This document shows, in pieces, positions 1-12,497 of a DNA stretch of 64,000 bases. Source of the DNA: Hesseltinella vesiculosa (taxonomy: Eukaryota; Mucoromycota; Mucoromycetes; Mucorales; Cunninghamellaceae); contig MCGT01000015.1 in assembly GCA_002104935.1 (NCBI GenBank), positions 124,001 to 188,000 on the forward strand, in the 5' to 3' direction. Below the pieces are notes generated by a model. The model saw nothing but the letters and a program-made list of their open reading frames with translations, ran no database searches and was not told the DNA's origin. The stretch's first letter is position 1. Each line of letters starts with the position of its first letter. Made by a program: the position numbers and the translations under genes.

Positions 1-635
1 CTGTGCCAAGATGGGCTTGTACATTGGCGAGAGCCCTAGAAAAGACGGCGTGAAAATAAAGTGAGCATGCAAGACACAATATTGGCTAGAAGTAGCTTAC
101 TCCCGAGCAGTGTCACGCTCCTTCTTCAAGCGGGCAATCACACGGGTGGCGGCATCGTTTTGGTAAAGAGCATGCGACAGTTCTTGACGGACTTGTTGAT
201 ATTGCTGCTTCAAGGTGAATGATTCGAGCATGACGCTATCCCATTCGTTTTGTAATGCTGACAAAATGGATGGCACCGACGAAAACTTGGGAGGTCGAGG
301 TTTAACTGTGGAGGGGGCTACGTCAAAATAAAACAAACGGTGAGAAACACGAGTTCATCTTGTCTTTAGGGCCTGGCGCTTACTGCTCTTCAGCTCGATC
401 AAATCATCCACTGTCATTTCTTCGCCAGTAATGGGATCTTTGCCATTTTCAGCAATGTATTTTTCGATCAGTGACTTTTCATACAGGTTGCCATTCTTGA
501 TGGACACAACAGGATGCTCGGGCGCTTCACCAGAAACTGTTTGAACGAAGCAAAGCGAAGAAAAAGGAATGGTGCGTTAATACTGCGTTGATTTACATTG
601 TTTTATCATCGAGATCACTTACTTGCACAGAACAT
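1..635 (-). CDS. PRP19: Pre-mRNA-processing factor 19 (U-box E3 ligase), N-terminal part
   Basis: Prp19 is the core of the nineteen complex that activates the spliceosome; its N-terminal U-box acts as a ubiquitin ligase. Four exons read leftwards: 623-635, 384-536, 101-317 and 1-35, where the gene runs off the window. The ATG at 635 opens a start beginning [14 protein letters not shown], the family's hallmark N-terminus. A U-box follows ([20 protein letters not shown]), then the conserved segment around [11 protein letters not shown] and [13 protein letters not shown] that in Prp19 leads into the tetramerisation coiled coil. About 139 codons are present of a family length near 500, so the WD40 half lies outside. 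The first exon is only 13 nt. Identity is secure from motif order. It is transcribed divergently from the mannosyltransferase gene 1.26 kb away. Confidence 0.95.
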
Positions 636-1897
636 GATGACTTCAAGTGGACAAGCAAAGAAATAAAAAAAAAAAAAAAAAGAAGTTCCAGCTATTTGTT
701 TTTCGACGTCACGGTGTGCCTTCTCCGCCTCTGCTCTCCAAAATTGGCAAAGATTTGCGTGAAAATTTATGATTTCACCTCTGGGCACCATGGCGGGCAC
801 TGCCTGTAAACACGAAGCGAATCTGGGTGGTATTGTACTGATGACGTTTGCATTTTTTGATCTTGATGGATTAATCTTTGAAACGCTGCACGTTGTTATT
901 TATGAATGCCTCGAAAAACGATGAAGAAATAAACCCCTCTGCCAAAACGATGAAGCGTCGATCCAACGCAAGCTCATTAGCACATCCGAGGTGCGGATCA
1001 TTTGATCGCGCATGTCAACGAAGATCGGATGATATGGCCAATGTTTTGAACAATTGGTTATCACGAGTGGATAGCAAAGACACGCTCTTTCTTCTTGTTT
1101 TAGAACAGTTTGGCACTGACATACATGTCCGGCGCTTATTTAGCGGTTCAAAAAAGATATTTTTATTGAGGTAAAATGCTAGCAAACAAGCAGCTCCAAG
1201 AGGCTTTGAATCCTTTAAAAAAAAAAAAAAAAGTCAGATAATCTGGACAATTAAGTCACTCCCCAGATGCTCAAGTGGATTTTTTTTTTTTTTTTGAAGG
1301 CTCAGAGAGGGCAAGTTCAAAAATCTTCAAAGGAGGATATGACCAAAGTTGCGTATATAGGTCATATCTCAGCAACCTACTTAATCATCCCAGCCGACAA
1401 AAAAAAAATTCCACATGCAAGGATGTGCGGTATGTGGGTCTATTTACCTTTTTGCGCAAGGGATAATAAAAAAAAAAAAAAGAAGGAAAGAAAGATGCTC
1501 GACGTCAAAAATGTGTCCCTTAAAAAACCCCACTTCGAAAAAAAATTTTTTTTTTGTTCGTTTTCTAGCCCGTCCAAGCCCATCCAATCAAACAACGTTG
1601 TCATACAATCATTTAAAATTTTCTGACAGTTGGCTTGGTTCTCAGCGCGAACCAAAGAATCCAAGAGGTCTCGGAAATTGCCAAGCAAAAAAACGAAGGT
1701 GATGGGTGTTGGGTAGTGAGAGTGACACAAAATCCCTAAAAAGGGGTGATGCTCTTTTTTCGTTTTCAGCATTCTTCACATATCCCTTTTTTATTCTTCT
1801 TTTTTTTTTTGCGCTCTTTTTTCTGTTTCTTTCCTTTGTCTAGCTTGATACCCTTTATTTTTTGTTTTTCCTTTTCGGTACAAGTCTATCATTGAGT
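636..1897. other. Intergenic stretch between divergent PRP19 and GT15 genes
   Basis: This 1.26-kb gap contains many A/T homopolymers (for example 664-680, 1217-1232 and 1278-1295) and pyrimidine-rich DNA at 1790-1895 just before the mannosyltransferase start, which looks like a fungal promoter. An open stretch at about 902-1171 on the + strand has no recognisable domain and no splice context, so it is not called a gene. No RNA gene is visible. Confidence 0.5.
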
Positions 1898-3392
1898 ATG
1901 ATGTCGAAACGGCGACAAACCCTGGCTCTGCAAATCCTCTCTGTGGTTGCTGTTATATTTATGATTGGCTACGTGACCATTCCTCATATGAGCGGCGGCC
2001 CTCCTTCGCTCGCCCGACCCGGCACGAAAATCGACTACAAAAATCTAACCAATCCTGTGACCACTCCCAAAGAAGTGACAAACAAGGACTTCATGTCGGG
2101 ATCAGGTCCGGGTAACGCCAACATGGTGACCAAGAAACCCAAGGTCAAGGCTGCTTTTGTCATGCTTGCCCGCAACAGCAACCTGGATGGCGCTCGCTCT
2201 TCGATCCAACAGATGGAAGATCGCTTCAATCGCAACTTCAACTACCCCTACATTTTCTTGAATGACGAAGAATTCACAGATGAGTTCAAGGAGATGACTT
2301 CCAGCATGACAAAGGCGCAAACATTTTATGGCGTTGTGCCCAGAGAACACTGGAGCTACCCCGATCATATCGACACCGAAAAGGCCGCTGAAACTCGGCG
2401 CACCATGGAAGAAAAGGGAATTATCTATGGTGGCAGCGAATCGTATCGTCACATGTGCAGGTAAAAATGAAAAAAAAAAAAAAACGGAGGCGTGCCGTGG
2501 AATGCTGTGACGTAGCTCTGACTTTCTATACGTTGATATCACAGATACCAATCCGGTTTCTTCTTCCGTCACCCCCTGTTGGATGGCTATGAATATTACT
2601 GGTAAGCAGGCGCGTCATGGAGTTGGTCTACGGGCGCTTCATCGGTCCTCTTTATAGGCGTGTGGAACCTGATATTAGCTACTTCTGTGACGTGGATTAT
2701 GATGTGTTCCAAATGATGAAGGACAATGACTACAAGTATGGATGGACCGTGTCCCTTACCGAATACATGGAAACCATCCCAACGTTGTGGAAGACCACGC
2801 GTGATTTCTTCCAACAAAACCCTCAATATCTGGCTCCCAAAGGAGAATCTGTTGAACCTTGGTTGACCGACAACAACTTTGAAACCTACAACGGCTGCCA
2901 TTTCTGGTCCAACTTTGAAGTATGCGCAATGAAAATAGGACCTGGGTCGACAGCCACTGACCTATTGTTTTGTAGATTGGCTCTTTGGAATTTTTGCGAA
3001 GCGAAGCTTACATGAAGTACTTTGAACATTTGGACCGCGCTGGCGGCTTCTTTTATGAACGCTGGGGTGATGCTCCTGTCCACTCTTTAGCTGTGGCCCA
3101 CATGCTGCCCTCTGACCAAATCCACTTCTTCAACGACATCGGCTACTTGCACAACCCTCTCACCCACTGCCCCACTGAAAAGTATCTTCGCGCCAAGTGT
3201 CACTGCAACTCTGCTGTCAACTTTGGTAAGTCCTTCCTATGACGCTCGATTGCCCATCTCATCACTTCCTATCCTCTAGATTGGGACGCTTGGAGTTGTG
3301 CCAACAGATACAAACGCTTGGTACCTGACTTTGTGTGGAATGAGAAGACGTACAATGAAAAGACTGATCCCTACCGTATCAGCAAGAAATAA
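1898..3392 (+). CDS. Alpha-1,2-mannosyltransferase, glycosyltransferase family 15 (KTR/KRE2/MNT1 type)
   Basis: A Golgi type II membrane enzyme that adds alpha-1,2-mannose from GDP-mannose to O- and N-linked glycans. Five exons (1898-2460, 2545-2601, 2658-2919, 2976-3225, 3280-3392) give 414 residues, close to the family's usual 400-450. The ATG at 1898 starts MMSKRRQ followed by a single hydrophobic anchor ([17 protein letters not shown], residues about 8-24), as expected for the family. Hallmarks in order are [11 protein letters not shown], the [18 protein letters not shown] segment with the metal-binding acidic motif, [11 protein letters not shown], the ERWGDAPVH block and a C-terminal [15 protein letters not shown]. 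All four introns are GT-AG and the frame is intact. Which KTR paralogue it matches cannot be decided by eye. Confidence 0.95.
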
Positions 3393-3576
3393 TTTAGATA
3401 GCATTTTTCGTTGAAAAAAAAAAAAAATCGCCATCCATAAAAAATGCCAAAACTTTTCATACCCAGTTTTCCATCGAGGAGAGCGCAACATTCCTTTCCC
3501 ACATTCCACTGACCTCTCGCTCTGGATGACAGAACCGGTGTGAGCATGCAGTCTGTCTAGGACACCGAATATTCTT

Positions 3577-6500
3577 TTATTCGGATTCTTCATCGCTCTG
3601 GGGTATCATCACTTTTTTGACTCGTCGCTTTGTAAAGGGAGGGTTGGGTTTGGCTTGCCAATCCTCAGGCCAAGTCTTGTCTACTAAAGCAGCAAGCTGC
3701 GTCATCACCGTCATCAACGGTGCATTGTCCAAGTAAACGCCTATACAATCAGGGACGTCAGTGTATTCGATTTTCCGCTTGTTTCTTTTCCAAGCCTTAC
3801 CCAAGCCGCTGTCATCTTTCACCCACCAGGCCACAAGGACGTCCGTCAGCTGGGCACCGATGATTTCTGCTGAGCTCTCCGTTTTTTGAATGCATTTGAT
3901 CAAAAGTTCAACCGTCCCGGCTAAGGTGGCAGCCAAGGCTTGTGCATTCGAGCGGTGCCATGCCCTGAGGACCAGCAGCAGAAAGGAGCTGGCGTCTTGC
4001 TTGATGTATCGGTTCGAGAATTGTAGCAGTGATTGGAAGAGCTCTTGACCGGGAGGCAGGTGCGTCAAGCAAGACAGGAGCATCGGTAAGATATCAAGTC
4101 GATCTGAGCAGAGCAGAAAGGTTAACCTCATGTCAGTGCCGCTTCTTTTACCTACATGCTCCGCCAAGCAGATTGTCCAAGTCCATTGTGATCCAGCCTG
4201 TATAAAACGAGTTCTGAGCCTGGATCTCTGCATCCATCATTTGCCACAGGATCAGGGTTTCGAAGTAATCCATCGTGACCATGGCGGAGCCTATGAATTT
4301 GTAGCCCGACCAATGTTGTCAATAAAACGGCCCTCTTATTCCTTTGTGTTCTGTTTCCGCTTTACCTAAATCATGCAGGTTCATGTCGTTACCAAAAAGC
4401 TCCAACGTTCCAGATTGTAATTTCAAAATCCATTGCGCCAGCTTAAAAAATAAGAACTTCATGAATCTCTCTTCAGCCAAGTTTCCTCTTTTGGTCTTAC
4501 GTGATCAGGCAAGGTCATGCGCACCACCAGACAAAGGAGAGGCAACCGCATACTGGCAGCCACAGTCATATGCTGGCAAGCAACCAAGGATGCGTACTGG
4601 AAGGCTTCTATATTGTAGTGCGACAGAAACTTTTTTAAAAAAAAGTGGATTTAGGTATCAGAGGAGCCACCTTCATTTTGTATTGGTCATCCTTACCTTG
4701 AGATCACGAAACAATTGACGTGACAAGCTAGTCTGGGCATCGTTTGACGCATTATCAGGTGCAGAAGAGCTGAAGTTATTGCTGTAAACCGAGAGAATGA
4801 CTTCAATCCAAGGACGCACAACCTTACTATCGTTGCCCTCAGCATGGCTGTAAGAAGAGGAGGGTTAAAAAAAAGGAGGGGGGAAAGGATGTCAGTGACA
4901 TATTTTTAATTCTGTTGGCCATGACTTACGCGGCTATGAAGTACCAGCAGCGCATCCCAACCAGTCGCTTCTTGCCATGGCGACAAAGAGACAAGCCGCT
5001 GAGGAGAGGGATTAACTTCTCCGTTTGCTTCAGGTTGCTGATACTCGACCAACACATCCAAAGGACAATGTCCAAGGGGTCATAGGCATCGTTCATGACA
5101 ATGTCTTCCACACTCTTGACCTTTCCATAGAGTGTATGTGAATGCGGCAGAAGCATTTGAGTTCCAATTTTCAGGATCCATGGTCCAATACTTGCCACCA
5201 ATGTGTCAGAAGCGACGCTCTACGTTTGAGTGGTAAAAAAAAAAAAAAACGTCAACCTGCCCGTTTTTTTTTTTTACGCTCTCCACCAGCTGTCCACTCT
5301 TTGCCTTACCATTGACATGTAAACGTCCAAAATTTCCTTCAGGCTTCTCTTGGCGATAATGAGTTGCACACTGGCTTCATCTTGATCACCAGGCCAGACT
5401 GTCAAAAAACTAGCGCTGGCAGATTTGAATCGGCCAATCGCATCCCCAAAAATCCAGTTCGATTGATTTTGCCTGTTCGTTGATAATTGCTGATCTTTGC
5501 CACCTGGCCCATCTAGATCCACGTCGCTGTCCGAGTACTCGTCTTCGCTAGTGCAAATCGCTTTGAGAGCATCACTTGAGATTGTAGTACAATTGGCAGA
5601 AACGGAGATATTGGGTAAGGTGGGAAGTGGCTGTGGCGCAGAAGAACCAGACATGACTTTTGCTGAGGGCTCGGCGTCGATCGCCCCACTCATGTCAACA
5701 TCTCCATTCTTCGAGAGTAGGTTGGTATCGAGTGGTACTGCCGTGTCAGCGACCAGGATTTGCTCTTGTTGCTTTGTAGGTTTGGTGACGGCTTCTTGAT
5801 CCGGGGCTGAAAGAGTGACATCTGCAACTTCCAATTGATCTGGCTTGGGCATGGTATCTACATCCATTGGCGTGACGTTTGCGTTCAGGGAAACGGGCTG
5901 CTCCGCAGCAGACGACTGTTCAACAGTAGAAGGCATAGACGCGACTGTAGAGTCATTGTCTGCAGGTGGAGGTAGTTCGGAGGTAAAGGGCACCTGCAGG
6001 AATTCGCCAAACAGCTCCATAATCATTTGCTTCACAGGTGGCTCCAACGACGAACATTGGTAGAGAGGAACCAGGCTCCTACGATCAAAGAAGGATAAGC
6101 TGATCTATTCAATATTGGGTATGGCGTTTTCTCACTTACCGCGTCACTTGCATTTTCAGCATGACCCGCATCCCCGTTGCCAATGAGCGCCGCATATCTT
6201 CTTTGAGCTGTAGAAAATATTCGTTGGAGGCGTGGTATATGAATTCGATCATGGTGGATGTAATGTGAGGATATTTCTCGGCCGACCGTTCAATCAGCAG
6301 CATGACGGGCTCTAACAAATCAAAAAGAGGGTGAGCACGGAAAAATCAGGTGGCTAAATAGAGAAAATTACCGATGAGCATCAAATTGTCGTTTGGATTG
6401 AAGAAAAGCCAGTCAAAAGTAAGGGCTAACTTCACATTAGAAGACACAACCGCACTCTATTTGATAAGCCCATCCGAGAAGAAGAAAAGTGAGTAGGTCG

Positions 6501-8003
6501 ATCTTCCCTTTTTTTTTCGTTTTCTAATGCTTGCCTTGATGGTACGGATCAAGCTGCCAATGACCACATACCGGGGCACAACGTCGCTTTGAAGCAGCTG
6601 GTTGTTTGGGTACCAGCCAGCAATAATGAATCGGACAATATCGACAATGAACCCTTCAGCTTCGGCATTGCCCATGAATCGCTGGATAAACCAATTGAGG
6701 TTGCGCTGGAATGAGTTGAACCGTAGCTACTCGAGAGAGATGGAGAGGGGTGATTCGTTACATCTGCTTCTACAAAAACATGCCTTCTTTACCTCTTGCA
6801 AAATAAACATGAGTTTGTGCTCCATGTCTGGTGTGAGTCGTACACGTAAAAACTCTTTGGCAGTGGGTGTCTTGAGCAGGCAGTGGATGCCTAAGAGCAA
6901 AGGGAATGAGCTGTGAAAGCCCATTCATGCAAAGCATTCTACGCTTTTGCATTACCTTTGAAACTTGGCGAGATTTGCTGAGGTCGATGGTTCATATCGT
7001 TCCAAAAGTGCTTAAAATCAGGGATATGGTAAACGTCTTGCAGACCACGCACCAGATCACGACCGACAAGAGAACATACTGGCCACTAAAAAAAAAAAAA
7101 AAAGGAACCATCTTTCAGCATAAGCTGTGTTGCACACCAAAACCTTTACCCTGCATTACCTTTTGACGCAGCATCGTGATCACAAATCGAATCTCTTTTT
7201 GCTGCAATGGTGATGCTTGAATATTTCGGTGTTCTGGGATGAGTCGGAGATAAAGATAGACAATGGAAGCTAACAAACGGGGAAAGCTGTCAAACCAGGC
7301 CTGGTGATGCTCAACGAGTCGCAGCACTTGGTCGCACAAATACAGATTGTTAGGACTGAGGTCAACGCCGCCTCGGATTTGTCGGACCAGCCAAATGTAC
7401 AGACCATCCATACTAAGGACGCTCATTTTCGTAAGCTCATTGTAGATCCAAAGTATCTAAAAATAAGCTGAATCAGATCCTTGGTATCGTCATTAGCAAG
7501 CACACTTACACTGCCGATGACAGGGCGGTGAAGGGCAGAAAATCGTATTGACTTGACTAGCACATACAGCCGATCTTTGACACTGACATATTGATCCCGA
7601 TTGACAATGGTGATATACTGAAAGTACTGCCCAATGGCATCAGGCTCAACCAGTGCGCCATAAAACAATCCTGACATCAACTTGGTGTAGCCTTCTTTTT
7701 GGGAAGCCTTTATGAAGTAAGCCATGAGCGATCGACCTTGGGCGTGCATCTGTCAATGGTGTATCGTTTACCTTTTCCTGCAAATAGGCATGCAGTTCCA
7801 TTTCTGACTTTCCAGCTTTATCGTCATTGAATTTCGTATAGCATTGGAGGAGGTCCTATGCGCAAAAAAAAAAAAAAAAAAAAAAAAGTTTGTCAAAGAT
7901 CAAATTTTTGAAGCGTGTACTCCATTGACTAGAAACTCACCTGTTCCCAATCATCTTTAGCATCGAGAATATCGCAAGCGAATAACCTCGAGGGAGCGTC
8001 CAT
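3577..8003 (-). CDS. INTS3: Integrator complex subunit 3 homologue (SOSS-A type)
   Basis: INTS3 is a large alpha-helical scaffold shared by the Integrator complex (snRNA 3' processing, promoter-proximal termination) and the SOSS ssDNA-repair complex. About 16 exons run leftwards. The ATG at 8003 opens MDAPSRLFACDILDAKDDWE, matching the animal DAKDELE start. Exons 7941-8003, 7772-7855, 7510-7749, 7160-7456, 6956-7085, 6793-6890, 6535-6726, 6456-6372, 6140-6311, 5310-6078, 4930-5219 and 4697-4847 keep phase exactly. Animal-like blocks are in order: VGRDLVRGLQDV, LRVRLTPDMEHKLMF, SDVVPRYVVIGSLI, KLALTFDWLFFNPND, then a C-terminal half with TMDYFETLILWQMMDAE and DILPMLLSCLTHLP. A low-complexity acidic linker lies at about 5500-6000. 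The intron after 6535 uses a GC donor. The junction between the exon ending at 4697 and the next (from about 4607) is off phase by eye and is unresolved. The gene ends in an acidic SDEESE tail. Confidence 0.9.
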
Positions 8004-8246
8004 GCTTTACGTTCGATGATTTCTAGGAAAAAGAATGGGAAAGCGTGTTTTTTTTTCAGAGGAATTTTTTTAAAAAGCCGGTTTTTTATATTTTTTTTTT
8101 CTGGTGTTTTTTTTCCTCCTTTTCTTCTCGTTACAGATCCTCACTTTCCCCATTATACTCTTATCTGCTTCCCCACCTCTTTACTATCATTCAAAATCAT
8201 CTGAACCATTGTTTATACCAACCTGTCCGATACCAGATGCAAGAGA
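8004..8246. promoter_or_regulatory. Shared divergent promoter of INTS3 and MPS1
   Basis: Only 243 bp separate the two divergent start codons. The gap is dominated by T and CT tracts on the MPS1-coding strand (8050-8200), the pyrimidine-rich pattern seen before other starts in this window. No clear TATA box is visible. The two genes probably share regulatory DNA; this is inferred from spacing only. Confidence 0.45.
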
Positions 8247-10586
8247 ATGGAAACCAAAGGCCCGTTTAGCCCATTGCATGATAGCGATCCATTTCAAAGT
8301 CCCTGTTCTGAATCACCTTCACGCCGACCTCCCTCACCATCCCATGTCTCTGACAGAAAAGATTTGTCCCGTCATAATGCTGCACCATTCCAAAGGAAAC
8401 GGAAATTAAGTCAGCAGCCCCAGCATTCATCTAAATACAACCCTATCCATCCCACGCCCTCTACCGAACTGACAAGCAAAAGCTCTCAGATTTTCTCTTC
8501 ATCCGCTCACACTGTGCCCGATACCAGTCTACTACAACACAATCCCAAGGACAGCGATGATTTCTATCAGGCATGCCGTGACATTGTCGCCAGCATTCTC
8601 ATGGTCAAGGAAGACGATGCAAAGGAAGCCCTGGAAGACCAAGAGGACAGTGATGAAGAATTCTGGAAGGGCCTCAACAGCAGGACTTCCCCAGCCCATC
8701 GCCTACATGATACCTTGCCACCAGCCAAGCCAGATACCCTTTCGTTGGTGACCAAACCTGCCTCCATGTCCCCACCGCTCCAGCCGCCACCTGCCACTCT
8801 TGATCCCCCCCTCACGACCTTTGACGATGACACCGATCCCCGTTTCAGCGCCTCTCCATCACCATCACCGTCACCCCCACCGCTACCCATGACCTCCTCC
8901 CTTTGGAATCGCCCACTGTCACCGTCGCTCTTGCCCAGCCTCGTTCGGAAACATGCGCAGAGCCAGAAGGAAAACGTCAAGCCTCCTCCACCTCCACCTA
9001 CGCTGGACGCCAAACCTCCTCGCACCACCCACCCACCACAGGCCACTAAGCAAACCAACCATATTGAAAGCTCGCTAGTAAGTCCAGACAGCCAGAGACA
9101 TGGAAATCCGAACGCTAACAAAATTCACGTCATGCCTTTAGCCGCGACTGCCGCATCAACCTCAGCTGAGAGGAGCCTTAGCTGCACAGGATGCTAATGC
9201 TCTGAAGCCGGAAGCCAACATTGCCAAAGCGCATGAGAAAAAGAGCATCAAAGATGTTGTTGCCAAGGCCAACAGAAAGACCGACAAAGATAAGCCCATT
9301 GACCATCCTGCCTCCAAAATAGAAAACGCCAAGCCATCAAGCCGCCGCCGCTCATCGTCCGTCTCACGCCTCCAGGCACCTCCTCCCTCCAGCAAGTCAT
9401 CTCGCTCGCGCGTGACTCGAAAGGAACTCAAAGGCGAAGTGGCCATTGCCGGCCACACGTTTACAATTCTCAACCGAATCAACCTGGGTGGGTCCTGCAC
9501 TGTCTACCGTGTCTATCATCGCACCACCCAACGACTGTTTGCATTAAAATACGTCCAAGGAGCCTTGGTCGGCAAAAGCGGCTTCGAATCGTGCATTCGT
9601 GAAATCTCCTTTCTGAACAACCTGTCCAAACGTGGTGTCAAGCATGTCCCAAAGCTTTATTTCAACGATTGCAATGATGCCACTCAAGATTTGTACATGG
9701 TAGGACTGTGATTCCTAATTAGGGGTGGGCTCTCTAACTGAAGCGTTGGACTCACTTTTTGATCTTTACTCTATCATAGCTTATGGAGGCTGGCGCGTAC
9801 GATCTACAAACTTCTCTGGTGCAGATGCGGGAAGCTCCTCTGCGGATGGAATCTATTCGGTCGTACTGGTACCAGGTAAGGCTATTTTCTTTATTTATGC
9901 AGGAGCAGGTGTCTGACCTTTATGACCATCTAGATCGTTCGCGCGATCGAGGCTGTCCATCGAGAAAGAGTGCTCCATCGCGATCTGAAGCCTGTCAACA
10001 TGATCTTCACTACACGGGGCGACATTCAGCTGATTGACTTTGGCATTTCTGTGCGGGTGAATGAAGACTTTGGTCGGACTGCCATCGTCAGCAAATCCAT
10101 CGGCACCCCCGCCTACATGCCTCCCGAAGCCTTTGTGTACAGTTCTCGGGAAAAACGCATATTCCAGGTAAATCGCCCTACGAAAGAAAAGAGAGTGCCC
10201 AGCGGCTGATTCTTTTTTTTTATACATATACAAAGTTATCTCTGGCAAGCGACATATGGGCTTTGGGTTGTGTGCTGTATGAAATGGTGTATGGCAGGAC
10301 GCCTTTTGTGACGGACCATGAAAAGGCTGACCCCAAGAAGATCTGCGACCCCAACTTCCAAGTGACCTACCCCAAAGCTGTGAGGTTCGAAGAAGTCAAG
10401 GACCGGCCAGGTGTATACCCTTATGAAGCCAGTCGATACGAACCCGATATTAATGTGACGATGGTCGACCCCAAGTTGATTGAAACCATGCAGAAATGCC
10501 TGAAACGCACCCCGGGTGATCGCCCAACGGCCCAGCAATTGCTACGTGACCTTGACGTTGAGCGTCTTTCCATGGTCTACGCGTGA
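8247..10586 (+). CDS. MPS1: Mps1/TTK-type dual-specificity protein kinase
   Basis: Mps1 phosphorylates kinetochore proteins to start the spindle assembly checkpoint and acts in spindle-pole duplication in fungi. Five exons (8247-9077, 9142-9699, 9780-9875, 9934-10167, 10236-10586) give 689 residues. The first ~370 residues are disordered, rich in Ser/Pro with a poly-Pro run, as in other Mps1 proteins. The C-terminal kinase domain shows a modified glycine loop ([12 protein letters not shown]), catalytic lysine in [23 protein letters not shown], and the family signature [11 protein letters not shown] followed by [19 protein letters not shown]. It ends shortly after a helical [16 protein letters not shown] block. 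The YMPPEA activation-loop motif separates it from ordinary Ser/Thr kinases. Identity rests on these motifs; function here is inferred from the family. Confidence 0.88.
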
Positions 10587-10769
10587 ATTTAATGTCTATT
10601 CGTCCGCTGTTAATTTATTGACATGAACCCCCTGCCTTTGATATAATAAAGTGGGAATTATGTTGAAAACTGATAAAAACAAAGTGGGAAAAATAAGGTT
10701 GCAGCGCGTCATTTCCTGTTTCTTTTTAAACTCTATGTTTTTAATTTGGCTTGGTTAATGAACCGATGA
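10587..10769. other. MPS1 3' flank
   Basis: A short 3' untranslated/terminator-like stretch with an AATAAA-type signal near 10644. The sequence that matches the right inverted-repeat arm starts at about 10770. Confidence 0.4.
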
Positions 10770-11092
10770 TCAATCCCATCACTCAAAAGTGCTGTATGGA
10801 ATTGCTATACAGTGCTCTATGCTGATTAAAATAGTAAGCTTCTCAGGCAGCAGTATAAGGTTGATGACCCATTTGCTTCTCTATATTGCCTTTTCACCAA
10901 TGTACCTATTTATCTATTCACCACCAAAAATCAAGAAATAAACCTGACAAACAGTATCTCACTTCACTTGGCTTATTAAAAATCGTCAACTGATGATGCT
11001 CTAACCGTCGTCTCTGTGCTTACTTGTCTTCATTGGACCTTGCTCCTTACCATTCATCGAGCTCATCTCGCCATTGCAATTGCGAAAAAAAA

Positions 11093-11160
11093 TATAAAAG
11101 ACTGCAGCTGGCCCTTTTCTCCACATCTCTTTCCTCTTTAGTTTTTTTTTTCCCCCGTTT
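11093..11160 (+). promoter_or_regulatory. TATA box and pyrimidine initiator in the left arm
   Basis: TATAAAAG at 11093-11100 is followed by a CT-rich run (11108-11160), the typical layout of a fungal core promoter. It points toward the centre of the inverted repeat. The same motif is kept in the right arm. Confidence 0.4.
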
Positions 11161-11318
11161 TGTTTTTCCTAATCGACTTTGCAGTGCACCTCCATTACAG
11201 CATTAAAACCAGTCGGTAATTAGGCCCCGTGCGTGCGTGGTTATCGAGGAGCTGCTATCGTTGAACTGCGGTAGCATGCGTGAGCCCACGAGGACGATTG
11301 TCTAATCCAGCAAATGGG

Positions 11319-11480
11319 ATGTTCCGGCCCACTCGCGAGCAATTGAGTGAAGCTGCCCACGAGGACGACGTTCAAATATCGTACCAAGTAGGTGATACAG
11401 CACTTGCCGTTAACCCGGCAAGTAGTCTGATTGTCGAAGGAGGAAAAAAACTGTATGGTTGGATGCTGCAAAGTCGATGA
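11319..11480 (+). CDS. Possible 53-residue ORF in the left repeat arm
   Basis: An ATG at 11319 opens 53 codons (MFRPTREQLSEAAHEDD to GWMLQSR) about 220 bp downstream of the arm's TATA-like box. Its translation is identical in the right arm while outer arm sequence has diverged, which may mean selection or merely recent gene conversion. No known family is recognised. Confidence 0.25.
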   Translation: MFRPTREQLSEAAHEDDVQISYQVGDTALAVNPASSLIVEGGKKLYGWMLQSR

Positions 11481-12325
11481 ATGAAAATGGAAAACGGCAC
11501 AACAAGGTAAGAACCACACTTTTTTTATAGGACAGTACTCACTTGATTGCCTGCTAGACAGTCCTGGATGACTTGTCCATCCTTGTGCAATCTCTGTCTG
11601 TGTTAAGCCACGGGGGTGCGTGCAATGGTAGGAACTAGTTCACCCTACCCATGCCTATCCGTAGGTTGGTGTCAATCTCGGTCCTTGTCGTCAAGCTGCA
11701 ACCTGCACCTCGCCTGAGATGTATTGTTGCGTGATCACGCCTGTGATTTGCCAATGCATGCCCTGACTGCCCCATTGTAGATCGACGGGTCTCGTGGAAG
11801 TAGGCTGGGTATGCGCTTGATCAGTCAATGCAGCCACCGGTGGGAGACGTGGTCAGAGCATGAAATCCTTGGGACGTGGCTTCCTTATCATCTAGGGGGC
11901 GCGCTTCGGTATCGATGGGTATCCCTTGACAGTATAGGTCATGGTCCGTGGTCCAAGTGATTGAAATATGATGGATCCGCTGCTGTAAAGCCAACGCTGT
12001 ACGTTTCCAGTAGATATACTGGCACTGATCAAGATTGCAAGCGATGACGGAGCTCTTGGCCTATCCAGCATTTCTGAAGGGTCTCGAAGGCAGGCGAGAC
12101 AACATTTTTTTTTTTTTAGTGTGGGTGTAGGTATGATGCGGTAGCCGTTGGGGACGTCAGGTCTTGTTTTGCGTTTCAGCACGTTTGTTCTTTCCTGACC
12201 GACAAGACGAAAAGAAGCAAAGGGTGTGCAATGCCAATCACCTCCACGCGGTCACACCTGGGCAACCATATCGAAGTCCTGGTTGGATATGGGCCAAGGA
12301 TTGGCACACTTTACTGTATTTGCAT

Positions 12326-12379
12326 CTCAGGTTCGCATGGCCACTCAAGTTCGCATGGCCTCTCAGGTTCTCATGGCAT
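12326..12379 (+). repeat. Three tandem 18-bp repeats in the left arm
   Basis: Three imperfect copies of CTCAGGTTCGCATGGCCA lie head to tail. The mirror copy sits at about 12738-12794 in the right arm, where the three units carry different point changes. Confidence 0.75.
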
Positions 12380-12497
12380 AACAAGCTCTCAATAATGCAA
12401 AACTACCCTCCCATGGCTTGCCATAATAAAATAATACTCTGCTTGAAAAATAAAAGGCAAGCTCTTAAGTGATAATATGACAAAAAGAAAAACATTC

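Noticed and set aside
878..1174. 98-codon open stretch upstream of the GT15 gene
   Set aside because: No domain, poor codon pattern and no splice or promoter support.
8567..9121. A Gly/Val-rich open frame antisense to the MPS1 N-terminus
   Set aside because: Complement of a Pro/Ser-rich disordered region; no splice context or motif.
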